A DNA stretch of 64,000 nucleotides from Bretschneidera sinensis (GCA_023935145.1 CM043705.1:55167084-55231083); one strand, 5' to 3'; shown: positions 20,231 to 31,952, numbered from the stretch's first letter. Numbers and translations are program-made. The notes: generated by a model not told the origin, from the letters alone.

Positions 20231-21650
20231 AGATAAGAAAGGAGTGGAGAACATAGCAGCCAACCACCTCTCGAGACTCACATTTGAGGACACTTTTGAT
20301 GACATGCCAATCAAGGATGATTTTCCCGATGAGCAAGTACTCTCCATTACTTCTCTACCTTGGTTTGCTCACATCGTGAATTATTTGGCTACAGGTGAGA
20401 TACCTATGGATTGGAGCGCTCAAGACAAGAGGAAATTCTTATATGAGATACATAATTTTTATTGGGATGACCTCTATCTTTTCAAGTACTGCCCTGACAA
20501 AATTTTAAGGCGTTGTATCCCTAATGAAGAGATTGCCAGCGTCTTGGAATTTTGCCACTCTCAAGCATGTGGGGGCCACTTTTCAATGAAAGAAACCGCT
20601 ACAAAAATTTTGCAGTGTGGATTTTATTGGCCTACTTTGTTCAAAGATGCAAACACCTATTGTTACTCATGTTAAAAGTGTCAAAAGTTAGGAGCTGTGT
20701 CTCGTCGAAATATGATGGCCTTAAACCCTATTTTAGTAATTGAAATCTTTGATTGTTGGGGCATCGATTTTATGGGACCCTTTCCTCCTTCCTTCGGATA
20801 CCAATATATCATCATGGCAATAGATTATGTATCTAAGTGGGTAGAGGCAGCAGCTTGCCAAAGCAATGATAATAGAATGGTAATTAAATTTCTTAAAGAA
20901 AATGTTTTATCTCGATTTGGTACACCACGTGCTATAATTAGTGATCGAAGTATACATTTTTGCAACCGTTCTTTTGAAGCTTTGATGAAAAAATATGGGG
21001 TGTTACATAAAATTTCTACTGCCTATCATCCTCAGACTAGTGGACAAGTAGAGCTTGCTAATAGGGAAATTAAACAAATTTTAGAAAAAACAGTTAACCC
21101 GTATCGCAAGGATTGGTCTTTGAGACAAGTTGATGCACTTTGAGCTTACCGTACAGCTTTTAAACCCCCTTAGGCATATGTCCTTATAGACTTGTCTTTG
21201 GAAAGCCTTGCCACTTACCTATAGAGCTCGAGCATCGAGCTTATTGGGCCATCAAGTATTTTAATCTTGACATAGGAGAAACGGGTAAGCTTCGAAAATA
21301 TCAGTTGACCAAATTAGAGGAATTAAGAAACGATGCTTATGAGAATTCTAGAATCTATACGGCCAAGATTAAACTATTCCATGACAAAAACATTTTGAGG
21401 AAAACATTTAAACACAATGATAGGGTGTTCTTATATGACTCCAGACTCCATAAGCATCCTGGAAAACTTCGGTAGGTGGACCGGCCCTTTTATAGTGAAA
21501 AATGTTTTTAAAAATGGGGCAGTAGAAATTGAGGATACTAGAGATGGTCGAATTTATAAAGTAAATGGTTAGTGCCTCAAGATCTTAATCGATAGGCAAG
21601 ATCCGAAAGTGGAAAACATTCCACTTATGGATCCGGTCTATTTCCCTTAA
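20231..21650 (+). pseudogene. C integrase, degenerate
   Basis: The linker KKGVENIAANHLSRLTF leads into the zinc-binding region (CHSQACGGH ... YCYSC, then a stop in place of Glu, KCQK). The catalytic core keeps all three acidic residues: Asp in [11 protein letters not shown], Asp in IISDRSIHF and Glu in [15 protein letters not shown] near 21141 replaces Trp in the [10 protein letters not shown] block, and a short deletion near 21165 shifts the frame. Remnants of the C-terminal domain (GKLR-WTGPFIV-type, VEIEDTRDG) continue to about 21650 with further stops. Confidence 0.9.
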
Positions 21651-22335
21651 CTTTACCACACAAATACATTTTTATTTATTTTTCTTTTGATTTGTTTGTT
21701 TTGTTTTTAATTAAGTTTTATTCAATCTTAATTGTTAGTTTTTTTTTTTGGTTTAATCTAATTTTTAAGGATTATTTTTTATACCATTTTTTATTTGGCT
21801 AACTTTATTTTCTTTTTCTTTCTTTTGGCAACAAATAAATTTTTCTTCTTGTAGACACCAGTGTGCACCGTGGTGTCCCTCAGCCAGCATCACAGCGCAC
21901 AGTACCAGGCCCAGCACTGCAGCGCACAGCACAACATCAGCTCGAGCCCAACACATATCAAAACCTAATTCTGCACTATATAAACTATTTTGCAGCCTCC
22001 TTCTTCATTTCTCCTTCCACAAAACCAGCAGCACACTAACTTCTCTCTCATCTTTGCAACAAATCCTTACTTGCCCACTCACATTGACTCAAAACTTTCT
22101 TGTTTCTACCATCATTTCTTGCTCAATTGCTCACTAATTTTGCTAGCATTCTCTCTCAAAAGCTTGGTTATAAGAAGATTTTGGGTTCATCAAAGCACAC
22201 TTCAAGAGGTGGGTAGTCTTTCTTCTCTCCAACGTGGACATCAAGTAAGACCACTTTCTTCCCTTTTATTGTTCATTTGTGCTATTTAGTGGTTACATTT
22301 TGCCTTAAGTCTATTGTTCTATATATTTGATTTCC
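21651..22335 (+). promoter_or_regulatory. C spacer between integrase and ORF3; candidate internal promoter and leader
   Basis: After a T-rich stretch, 21857-21889 carries a 33-bp sequence (core GTGCACCGTGGTG) that recurs in C's LTR at 25441-25473 with three differences. GCAGCGCACAG-type words follow. TATATAAA is at 21978-21985, then a pyrimidine-rich stretch typical of a plant 5' leader, a possible donor (AA|GTAAGA near 22244) and the ORF3 ATG at 22336. Element B has a colinear region with a weaker TATA. Open frames at 21765-21956 (minus) and 21990-22289 show no known domain. This arrangement suggests that ORF3 has its own transcript; that is inference. Confidence 0.5.
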
Positions 22336-23475
22336 ATGGCATCTAAGACCAAGAGACCTAGGGGGAAACCACAACAAGAGTATGATAAGACCAAATTTGT
22401 GAGTTTTGAAGCAAGTGAGAGATATATTAGAATGCTGCAAAGTAGAAAACCCATTCCCGAGAGAGGATTCAACATCACTGAGAAGGAGAACCCGACCTTA
22501 TTTAGAATGATTCTAGATAGGAATTGGGGTACATTCACAATACCACCCTCTCCTTCCCTCACAAATTTGGTTAGAGAATTTTACGCGAATGCAGACGAGT
22601 ATAGGAATGGTAAAGTGAGAGTGAGAGGACAAACAGTCTCTTTTAGCAACACATCCATTAATAGCTTCTATGGATTACCTGACATTGAACATAGTGAGTA
22701 TAGTGCATATGTGTCTACAATTAATTATGAAGAGATTTGCAATACCTTTTGTATTCCGGGCACTACATGGAAAATGACGGGTGATATCCCTGTCACTTTG
22801 CCCGGTACTTCTCTCACTGCCAATGCTAGGGCTTGGCAATATTTTATATGTCAGCGGATGATGTCTGCTTTACACTATAGTGCCCTAACTGTTGAGCGAG
22901 CTGTGTTAATTTCTACAATTTTGATGGGCATGACTATCGATGTGGGCCAAGTCATATTTAATTCTATCACACACACTGTTAGAAAAAAGCTCGAATTATA
23001 TTTTCCTTCTTTAATTACCCAATTGTGCATCCGAGCTGGAGTCCAATACAGTCCTGATGAGGAGGCCCAGCAACCCAAAAAACCCATCGATGATAGCCTG
23101 CTAGCTTAGATTAAAGCCTCAAGGCCGCCAATTCCAGGAGAGGGGGCAGTAATTGCTACCTGCTCTCCCCCCTATAGGCATTTCACTGTTGTCGAGTGCC
23201 TTGAGCATTTAGAGAGTCATTTTGACGAACATCAGAAACTGTTGCTTACTAGGTTGGATTGTCAAGAACACTTCTTGGCTCGGCAAGCTGATTATCAAGC
23301 AGGGGTCTAATCTTCTTTTGGTCAAATGTACCAACACCTTGCCTCCGCTACTGGTTATGCCATGGATCACTTTCCCATTTTGCCACCCTATCTGGGTTCA
23401 TCTTTTTATCCAACTCATGAGGAAGGTGAAGAGAATGAAGAGGATGAAGAGGAAGATGAAAACTTAAAGGATTAG
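22336..23475 (+). pseudogene. C ORF3, envelope-like / plant transposon protein, two nonsense codons
   Basis: ATG at 22336 is chosen because B's ORF3 starts with the same MA-K-KRPRGK motif. The frame runs to TAG 23107-23109 (codon 258), then in phase to TAA 23308-23310 (codon 325) and TAG 23473-23475, for 379 codons in all. The block LDRNWGTFTIPPSP...LVREFYANA...VRVRGQTVSF, followed by INSFYGLPD, is the signature of the third ORF of Athila-type elements (family known as putative plant transposon protein). Its function is unknown; envelope-like is a traditional label. The C-terminus is very acidic (Glu/Asp runs, 23420-23460). No clear membrane segment is seen. Confidence 0.8.
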
Positions 23476-25182
23476 TTTTGGGTCCTATGTCTTGTTTGTC
23501 TACTTTTCTTTTATTTTTCTTATCAACTAACTATACTAACATTTAGTGTGTTTTCCTTTTCATTATTTTTATTTTCGTCCTTTATGTTTCATTTTTTTTT
23601 AGTTATTTCTCTCCATTTTATGTGCTAACCTAACATATGGTGGGAATCTTAATGGTACACCGTAGTGGTTTTCTTTTTGTTGTTTTGTTCTATATTGTAG
23701 ATCAGAATTTTAGCAAGAAGAAGGGCATGCAGTTCACATGATGGTGCACAATTCTCCGCATCTGTGCATTTGTACTTACAAAGGGAGTTTCCTTTACTTT
23801 ATCTTTAACATTGAGGACAATGCAATTTTTAAGTTAGGGGTGGAGGAAACGTAATTCTTTTTCATTAAATTGCTTGGTGTTACCTTCTTTTTTGTTTTTA
23901 GCATGCTTGGTGTTAGCCTTAGAGTTAATTTACATGTCAATGATATAAACTTAATTGAGATAGCAGATAGCATGTAGAAGAAGTTAAATCTTGCTTCGGT
24001 TTGAAATTAATTTAAGTGTCAATATTCACTTGGTTAGAGACTCTAGTTTGTGGTAAGATTATATGATTTGTCTTAAACATTTATAGAAGTTTTATGTGTG
24101 ATTATTTTGTGAATATTTTTCCGGTCTCGGCAAGCTCTAGAATTATTTGATAATCATTTGAGGCGAATTCCTAGAATGCACATTACTTAGGATATGATAT
24201 AGGCCATTTTTGGACCGTTTGAGCCTTTCGAACTTACCCTTGCTATATTCATCACTAGTCACTTGTTTGAGCCTTTTTCTTGAAAAGAATTTGATCCTTG
24301 TTTCTCTTAATAGCCCATTTACTCACCTTTATGAGCCTAAAAATATTTTATCCTTACCTTTATTTTAAAAGAACTTAGTTATACACATTTATTGATAAGC
24401 ACTTAAAAGGAGTAAGGATGGAAATATGAAAACCATAACCCAAGTACACTAAAGGAGATAAGTTGGGGGTTGTGAAAAAGAAAAAAAAAATGAAAAATGG
24501 AAAAGGAGGTGAATGGTCTTATGCCAAAATACAAAAGAAAAGAAAAGAGAAGCGAATTATGGCAAAGAAGGAAGAAAAGAAAAGAAAAGTGGTGATTTGA
24601 GAAAAATGCTCAAAAAATGGTTGAAAAAGTTAGGTGTCGAAGAAAGGTTATCTAGTGCTTAAAAGTGATTGTGTTTAAAGCTAAAAGATTGAGTTCTTTT
24701 ACTTGTGAATCTTTCCCATTCTTTCTTAATATTTACCTTAGCCTAACGTTACAAGCTTATTAAAGACCTATTGATCCAATGTAATGTGATTTTTCTACAA
24801 TAGTGGAGAGTGGTTTGAAATGTAAGCCTATGCAGCTTGTTTTTGTGATTGATGTCATGAAATTTATCATGTTTTAGAGGCCAAGACTTGTATTCACGAA
24901 TCTTATGCATAAAATCATCTAGATGTTCAGATTAGTGGATTGTGGTAAGATGGATGTTAAAAGTCAATAACGATTTTAAGATTGATGTTTGGATTACTTT
25001 CGAACTTAGGTGAATTTAAATGATTCTATGTGATGTGTGCTATGTGAAATTTTTGAGACAAAATGTGAATTACTCTTGGTTAACACTAATATTGCTTTAC
25101 TTTACTTCGATTCCTACTATGGAATTCATCACTTATTTTCGCTTGAATTGCTAAAGACTAGCAATAAGCTAGTTGGGGGTTG
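23476..25182 (+). other. C 3' noncoding region and polypurine tract
   Basis: These 1.7 kb hold no gene. Three G-run tracts occur: AAGTTAGGGG at 23831, AGTTGGGGGTTG at 24461-24472, and the identical 12-mer at 25171-25182, the polypurine tract beside the LTR. The first follows the hairpin ACATTG-AGGA-CAATGC (23808-23823). A purine-rich stretch of AAAGAAAAG words lies at 24475-24600. The 60-codon frame at 25037-25219 is chance. Confidence 0.8.
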
Positions 25183-26474
25183 TGATGAGAGCCATAAAAT
25201 GCATCTCAACAGTGTTTAATTGTTAGCATTTTAGGATTGATCTCGGTCTTTATTGCACTTTTATACGTTAATAACTCTAAAGTGATATTATTGGACCACT
25301 GACTTATTTCTTTGCTTTTTTAGGTACTTTGAGTCCAAAAGAAAAGAAAAATCGATCGTTACTTAAAGCGCCAAGATTCCATGCATAACGGAGTGTCGGA
25401 GTGGTTGCGGAGAAGCAAACATAAAGAAAAAAATCAAGTCATCAGTGTGCACCGTGGTGCCCCTCAGCTAGCACCGGTGCCCAAAAACCTCCACATCTTG
25501 AACCATTAATGTGCACCGCGGTGCTGGCTGCGGTGCCCAGAAGTTCACCCAACCAAAGCTAAAGCCAACACCGCAGCGCCCATAAAGGAGCACCGCAGCG
25601 CGCACACGATGTTATATCTTCGAGTTAGAACTTAATTAGGGTTTTAAACAATAGATTAAACCCAAAAACACCCTTGGACCTTTGTACTATAAATAGATAG
25701 GGTTTAAGAGAAGGATCTTTTGGAAGCCTAGAAAACTCAAGGAAGCAACCAATCCTTCCTCATCAAAATGTTCAACCATGAGCCCCATGGAGAACTAATC
25801 TCCAAGAAAGGCGAAGGGATGAATCCCTAGGTGTAGTTGTTCCTATCTTCCCTTATTTGATTCAGTTGTAATAGGAATTTATTGTCAAAACATTGTTATG
25901 ATTTACTTTTTAATCTAATTATAAGATTTTATCTATTTCGGTGATTATATCTTTCTCCTTGGTATAAATTTAGTCATGTTTTTCTTATGTCAAGATTGTT
26001 TAGATATAATTAAGTTCGGTAGATTTAGCCTTTAGGTTTGTCCATTACTGCAATATTGTCAACAAAGATATATTGTCGTTTCTTGATAAACTTATAGGAT
26101 AGATCATGTGTGCATGAATCGAAAATAAAAAGTATTTCATAACAATCATATTAGGGTTTATATATGTGCTCATTGAATATTTACCAATTGACTGTTTGGG
26201 ATGTGAAACTCGCAATCGAGATTAAAACAACTGAATCAAGTTAGAAATAAGGCAACGAACCTAGGGATGATTCTCGGATCCTTGTTGTTTCCCTATTATA
26301 TTTTACAATCTATTTTACATAATTACTTCATTACCAAAAGTTCATATTTTCTCACTTAAATCTTTATCATTTGTGTTATGGTTCACACCTTCTTTTGTAG
26401 TTAACTTGTTTCCCTATGGAATCGATAGCCCAAAGCTGTGCTACAACAACCGCGTTATGTTTTGGGCGTAATCA
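25183..26474 (+). repeat. C 3' LTR (1292 bp)
   Basis: Starts TGATGAGAGCCATAAAATGC after the polypurine tract and ends GGGCGTAATCA. It has CACCG(C/T)GGTG words at 25445-25600, a TATAAATA box near 25688 and the U5 block at 26411-26426. It matches B's LTR over most of its length but lacks B's 157-bp duplication. Confidence 0.93.
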
Positions 26475-26535
26475 GGTGTAAATTATGAAGAATTGAAGAA
26501 CAAATTAAAATTTTAATATAAATATTATGTCAAGT
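26475..26535. other. Unassigned 61-bp segment between C and the solo LTR
   Basis: AT-rich sequence with no match to any element identified here. It should be the flank into which C inserted. Confidence 0.5.
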
Positions 26536-28001
26536 GCTGACAATCAGCAACCGGGGGAAATTGCTAAAAGAAGCAGAAAAGGCAAGGAGATGATCCATGG
26601 GTAGCTCTAAGTGCTACGTGGTGAGTTAGATTTACTTTAAGTAATCTAAATAAAAATGAAATATCTAGTGATAATATTAAAATAAATTATTAGCTTAGGC
26701 TTTGGTGGTAGATGAAAAATTGATTGATAGGTATGATAGGAATTTTGGACATGTAGAAAATTATTATGTGAGAAATAATATTTTTGGAATAATAAATTAA
26801 TTTAATAATAAAAGCAATAAGTGAAATTTTTGATGAGCTATGGTTGATGTTTTGATACGAATTATGAGGAGATGAAATTTAGTGGATTTTGACAAACTAT
26901 GATGGATGATTTAATGTAATTTATGAGGAGAGAAATTTAGTGTAATTTCTTTCAATAATAATTTGAGAATAATCAAGATAGCCAATTGAAATATTTGAAT
27001 TCATATTTGTTTTTATGTTATTGTTCATATGCAAAATCCATATCCTTGTTCATATGCATTAAATAAAAGAACCGGGAGGGCCCCAGTCTAATTAAAAAAC
27101 CATAGCATGCGGTATATATTGGAAATAAATGAAAACTGTGACAGCTAGTATATGCTGGAAATAAATATCGTGACAGTAGGTATATGCTAGAAATAAAAGA
27201 ACCGGGAGAGGGCTTGTCTACGATAAAAACATGTCGACATGTGGGAAGGCGTTCCCTAATAAAAATTCATGCATTGCATCTGTTTTAAATATTGATTACA
27301 TTACTGAAATGCTGATGTGTTGTGTGTTATTGTGTAAATTTATTTATAGATGAACGAGTATCACAGAGAGACAGTTATGGTGAGAAAGAAACATAGAAGT
27401 ATGATATGATAAGAACCATCTAAATGGTGGACTTTATGCTTTGAACCTCATTACGAGGTAATTATGAGATAATTGATGGTCTTAAGGTGAACCAATAAAT
27501 AAGAAGAAGAGATTGATAGAAAAAGGGACTTACGATATATATAGTGATAGTAAAATGCTAGTATCAAGTTGTATGAGATATAAATGATTACATTTTGAAA
27601 GACCATTTATACAAATTGAATACTTCTAGAAAATTTAATTCACTGAGCTTGTGAAGCTCAGCCCTCATTGTATAATGATTTCAGGTAGCAGACAGGACAA
27701 ATAGTTTGGTGAGTTAAGGTTCAAATGAAATAATTATCTGTAAGCTACGTACATGTCCACATCATCAGACTAATGAGAAAATAAAACAAAAAAAATATTT
27801 TTAAATATTCATGCATTTTACATTGTATATAATGATTAAGTCAATATCAGAATGATATATCTCCCCTGTTGAGCGTTGAGGATTGATGTAAACATTCTTG
27901 TTGGTGTTATTTTATTTGTTGCATATATATGTCATACTGGGATTTTCAAAATGTGACAACACCATCTCGGGGGTGGCCAACCTAGGATGGGTTGTTATAC
28001 A
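26536..28001 (-). mobile_element. Solo-type LTR, Tekay-like Ty3/gypsy, copy 1 (1466 bp)
   Basis: On the minus strand it starts TGTATAACAACCCATCCTAG, a variant of the TGTAACGACCC start of a second copy at 63176. It ends TTGCTGATTGTCAGCA. The two copies align over their whole length. No primer site or polypurine tract is seen at its edges, so it looks like a solo LTR. The 5-bp flanks (TCAAG and GCTAG) do not match, so the edges or the insertion history are uncertain. Calling it Tekay-like rests on the TGTAACGACCC start and is inference. Confidence 0.6.
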
Positions 28002-28064
28002 GCTAGAGCTAGTTTAAGAGCTTTTGTTGTATTAGGACTTTGGGGTGAAAGTTTGACAACTTTA
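28002..28064 (+). repeat. Element E LTR1, left fragment
   Basis: GAGCTTTTGTTGTATT and the following bases match LTR2 from about 38062 to 38120. The 5' part of this LTR (about 335 bp) is missing, replaced by the Tekay-like LTR. The last five bases, CTTTA (28060-28064), are the left target duplication of D. Confidence 0.85.
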
Positions 28065-29384
28065 TGTTGTGCATTTATCTACCTAAATAAATAAATAAAT
28101 AACCATACAGTTTTACTTGCAAGTGCACAAGGTCAACAGTAGTATAGTGTGCGAATGCAAGATCATCTCCACAGGGATTGGTGAATTTCGGTTTAGAATC
28201 ATTTTCTTGATAAAAGAAGATTAAAATAACTGTTGAATGTGAATTAATAATAATGAGACATAGGGCTTTAATATCCACCACTAGTCATACTTTCCCAATG
28301 TGTAATGTATCAATGCACTAGCCTTATCATGTATACCTAATGGTCGCCAACCTAAGGGCATGGTATCTACTCCTTAAGCTATTGATTTCCCTAAGCAAAG
28401 AGTTAGGCATGGTATCTACTCTAACTCTTTTCTTTCTTAAGGGATTCAGCATAGTATCTACTGAGTTGTTCCTTAAGAAAGCATAAGATTTATGGAAATC
28501 GATAACCACATAAGACCTAGGGCATGGTATCTACTCCCGGTTTCCCATGTTGATTAACCCAAGAATCCGGTGTGGATATCTTTTGTTACTAATATCAGAC
28601 CCAGGACTCGGTCATCTAAATTGATCTAACTAACAAGTCCATACCACATGCACATATTGATCAGACATATACATATGAGGAATTTAAATAAACACAGGTA
28701 TTAATCAAGTTAAGCATTATAATCAAGGCTATTGCAAAGATAATCAATGAATTTATATATGGGAAAGCATAACTAGGGCTTCAATCGAGCCCTATAGAGA
28801 GTTAGTTACATATGTTGTCTAAGATAAACATCATAGCATAAACTAAACATAAACTATAAAACCCGAAGAATACTGTGGAGACGGGTTGTCAATCCTCTCC
28901 AAAGCTTACAACTCCGAGTGAAAGTAAAAGATAAAAGAAGTCAAGTCTTTATGTGTGCTTTACAAGTGTATTTATAGGGCTTAAGTAATCCTAGAAGGCT
29001 CTGGAAACCCTAACTTCCAAAAACGCAAAACCTACTCTATTTCCAAAACTGGTTCTGCCGTTTTACTGTCCATGCCCATACATGAGCGCTCGATCGCATG
29101 TGTCTTGCACTCGATCGCTAGTGTTGCACTTGATCCTTCTTATGTGCGCACGATCGCATGTGCGCTCGATCGCATGCAATAGTGCGATCGATCGCATTTT
29201 AACCAGAAGCTGCTCCAAGATTTCCAGGTTTCTTCCTTTAGGTGCCAAAAATGCTTTTTTTTCTCCAAGACCCTATAAAAACATGTGAAACACACAAATG
29301 AAGTAAAATGGACTAAATTAACATAACAAAGACCTAACAAATGTAAATAAAGGGGCTTAAATATGAATATTTAAGCACCTATCA
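28065..29384 (-). repeat. D 3' LTR (1320 bp)
   Basis: On the minus strand it starts TGATAGGTGCTTAAATATTC (29384) and ends ATAAATGCACAACA (28065). It contains a TATAAATA box (minus, 28976-28969), the U5 block near 28161-28179 and a CGATCG-palindrome cluster at 29083-29200 upstream of the TATA box. Short minus-strand frames at 28075 and 28327 are chance. Confidence 0.94.
29083..29200. repeat. CGATCG-palindrome cluster in D 3' LTR
   Basis: About six copies, for example GCGCTCGATCGCATG and TGCGATCGATCGCA, in U3. The D 5' LTR has the same cluster at 36480-36602, and the A1 LTR has a similar one. Confidence 0.88.
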
Positions 29385-30912
29385 CACCCCCAAACATACA
29401 TATTGCTAGTCCCTTAGCAATACAAAACTAAAAACTAAAACGAAAAAAATAACGACACACAGATAGATCCAATATTCATAATGTCCACAAAAATTTTAGG
29501 TTTTCACACAAATTTATGATGCGCATTCATGAGCAAGCTTAACAAATATAAACATATATTTGCAATGAATAAGAGTTTTGAACGCAAATCACTTTCATGA
29601 GGCAGTTTAAGACATCACAAGTTTGACTTTAGTGTGTGGTGAACTAGCACATAAAAGATTAGGTTTCCAAATAATTCTAATGTGTAGTGTTTCGATGACT
29701 CAAGATTCATTAAATTTCCTATTAGAATCAACAAAGATGGTATAGATTTTCTTTTTTTCTTTTATTTGTGAGATTTTTGCCAAGTTAGTTCCCTTAAGCT
29801 TTCTATTTGACTCATGTAACGAGCGTTTAGCCAATGACTCCCAAACCAGATGATTTTAGGGCATTAGCTGTAAAGACACCCCAAAGAATTTACTAACTCG
29901 AGTCAAAAAGGCTACGAAACTAACTGGTCTTAATGCTTCCAATCAGAATTTTCACCTTTTGACATGACACTCACTACTTATTGAGGCAAGAGGGCCAATT
30001 ACTCAAAGGAAAGTTCTTTTTTAATGATCTTTGTGAGCAAAAAATTTTCCACCTTTTGACGTGACACTCATTGCTTACTGAGGCAAAAGGGCCAGTTACT
30101 CAGTGGAAAGTTTGTTTTATTGATCATTAGGAGCGTTTTTTCTTTTTGAGCACTAATAAACTTTTTTTCTATTTTCTTATGCCAAAATGTTAATCTAATA
30201 GGTCATCTTGATCACAGTCAAGCAAAAGAAACATACGAATCAAAATTATATGTCATACCCCATACAATTATGTGCTAATGTGCTCGTGATAGCTTAGGTC
30301 AAACTTGTGAATCCTTAGATGCCTAAAAGTAAATGATCTATGTTCAAAACTTATTTATTGGCCTATATGTTCAAAGTTTTAAGCTCACTTATGAAGTCAA
30401 ATAATATCGTTTGTTTAGATGACCCAACATTTTTGGAAAATAATGAACATGCGTTTATCTATAAAAACAACAAAACAAAAAAATGGGATATAGTGTGTGT
30501 GTGAGTGTGTCCCCATACCCCCAAACTTAAATTACACATTGTCCCCAATGTGTGAATAGCATGGAAAGAGCTAACCTGGGAGATGGAGAACGATATGGCT
30601 AGCATGGCTCGTAGCACGTCCCCAAACTTCAACTGGATGCACTCACTCTGTCCTTGAAAAAGAAAGACAAACAAACATAAAATGGAAAACAAGCAATAAT
30701 AAACAGCTATAAAAAAGTAAACTATGAAATACTAATAATAAAATGAAATAAACTATTAAAAAAGATATGCTTTGGGGTGCCTCCCATGAGCGCTAAGTTT
30801 AATGTCTTCAGCCAGACGGGGTATCCTCTCACTGCTGATCATCGGGTGGTACAGTCGAAGAGGTCCCGGGTGCTGGAGGTAGGCGGTCAAGGATGGCCTA
30901 TAGTATCGCCTC
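29385..30912 (-). other. D 3' noncoding region
   Basis: No gene is supportable. From right to left it has the gene-end module shared with A1 and A2 (about 30765-30800), a G-run (30630-30618), the perfect hairpin ACACATTG/CAATGTGT (30553-30534) followed by AAGTTTGGGGGTAT (about 30528-30515), two conserved blocks (30112-30042 and 30016-29946) and the polypurine tract TTTGGGGGTG (29394-29385). Confidence 0.82.
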
Positions 30913-31952
30913 CTACCGTGCAAACCGTGCCTTCAAACCATTTATGTGCTGGTGTACGAGGGTTGTGGCTGCAGAGACCTCAACGCAGAAAGAGGACAAC
31001 TCAACGAGAAAATGCTGGGCCTTTGTGGGTCCTATGTCCAGATGGTCCTCCTTTTTCAATCGGCTAACTGCAGGGGTCTCAGTCTCCATATGATCCTCCT
31101 TAACCCTCTCAGCTGCAGGTGCAGGGGCTGGGAGTCCTCGAGGCATGTGCGAGAGACTATGTGTCCATTGAGCCTTCCCGAATAAATGATGCTCTCGCAC
31201 TGGTCCGTCACTGGTGGTCCCCTTAATCCCTTTCTTCTTGAGTATATAGGAGAGCAGGAACGGGAAGGGAGGCCTCATGCATTGGCCATGGTGGTCTGAC
31301 GTCCATGAACATGATCCCAGAATTTATGCAGCTGGCTCCAAATAACAGCCGGGATAGAGTACCAGTGGCCTCTATGGAAGGCATACAAGGTCTGTAGAAA
31401 CTGGTCTCGCCATTGTGTCTTATGCCCCAATGGGCATACGTTGCGCTGAAGGATGGTATCTATGAGCCAAAGGCGTGGAGGCAACTTTGACCGGCTCGCT
31501 GCGTTGTTGTGTTTATCGCCGTATTGACCAGCGCACATATCCTCAATAATCGTGGATAGGTCAAAAGAGTCCGGCTGCTCCTCAATATCAATGTCCTTCG
31601 GAGGGGACTTATCACAGTAGTGAAGAGCAGCAGCTATGTCAGCACTAGTCACCTCGATAGATGTGCCCTGGACTGAGGAAGTCAGTACCGATCTGTTGCA
31701 GTCAAAAGATATACTCTCATAAAATTGGACTACCAGCTGGGTGTAAGCAGTCGAGCAGACTGGTTTAAAGAGCCTCTTTAACCCCCGGTGTTTAAATGTT
31801 TGGACTGCCTATTGAGTGGTATCCATTTACTTGAATATGTCATCGATGGCGAAGGTGGTCTCAAATAAGAGTTCTCTTTGCTCTATGCTTGGCCAGGATG
31901 TCTGGGTACGGCTGCTCAAGGTACGAGAGGTGGAAGCGGTTTGCTTTGACAT
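30913..31952 (-). pseudogene. D ORF3 (envelope-like / plant transposon protein), degenerate
   Basis: A start is taken at ATG 31952-31950, which begins MSKQTASTSRTLSSRTQ. Two stops follow within 50 codons. The conserved block LKRLFKPVCSTAYTQLVVQF...SVLTSSVQGTSIEV is the Athila third-ORF signature. The open segment 31652-31275 includes NVCPLGHKTQWRDQFLQ and HWYSIPAVIW, typical of the same family. A TGA at about 31275 and a frame change follow. The last segment (31278-30913) begins PFPFLLSYILKKKGIKG and ends near a coiled-coil-like tail. It differs strongly from C's ORF3. Function is unknown. Confidence 0.75.

Larger units (their letters stand above)
19093..26474 (+). mobile_element. Element C: 3' part of an Athila-type Ty3/gypsy element with ORF3
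   Basis: C is split by B in its RT. From 19093 it runs RT, RNase H, integrase, a promoter-like spacer, ORF3, a long 3' noncoding region, polypurine tract and 3' LTR (25183-26474). Its 5' part should lie left of the window beyond B's 3' LTR. It is the oldest element of this stack because it holds the others. Premature stops occur in every gene. Its flank after the LTR is GGTGT (26475-26479), the expected target duplication. Confidence 0.92.

Noticed and set aside
28060..28064. Perfect target duplication for element D
   Set aside because: CTTTA differs by one base from CTTTG; it is accepted only because the unoccupied site in LTR2 reads CTTTG.
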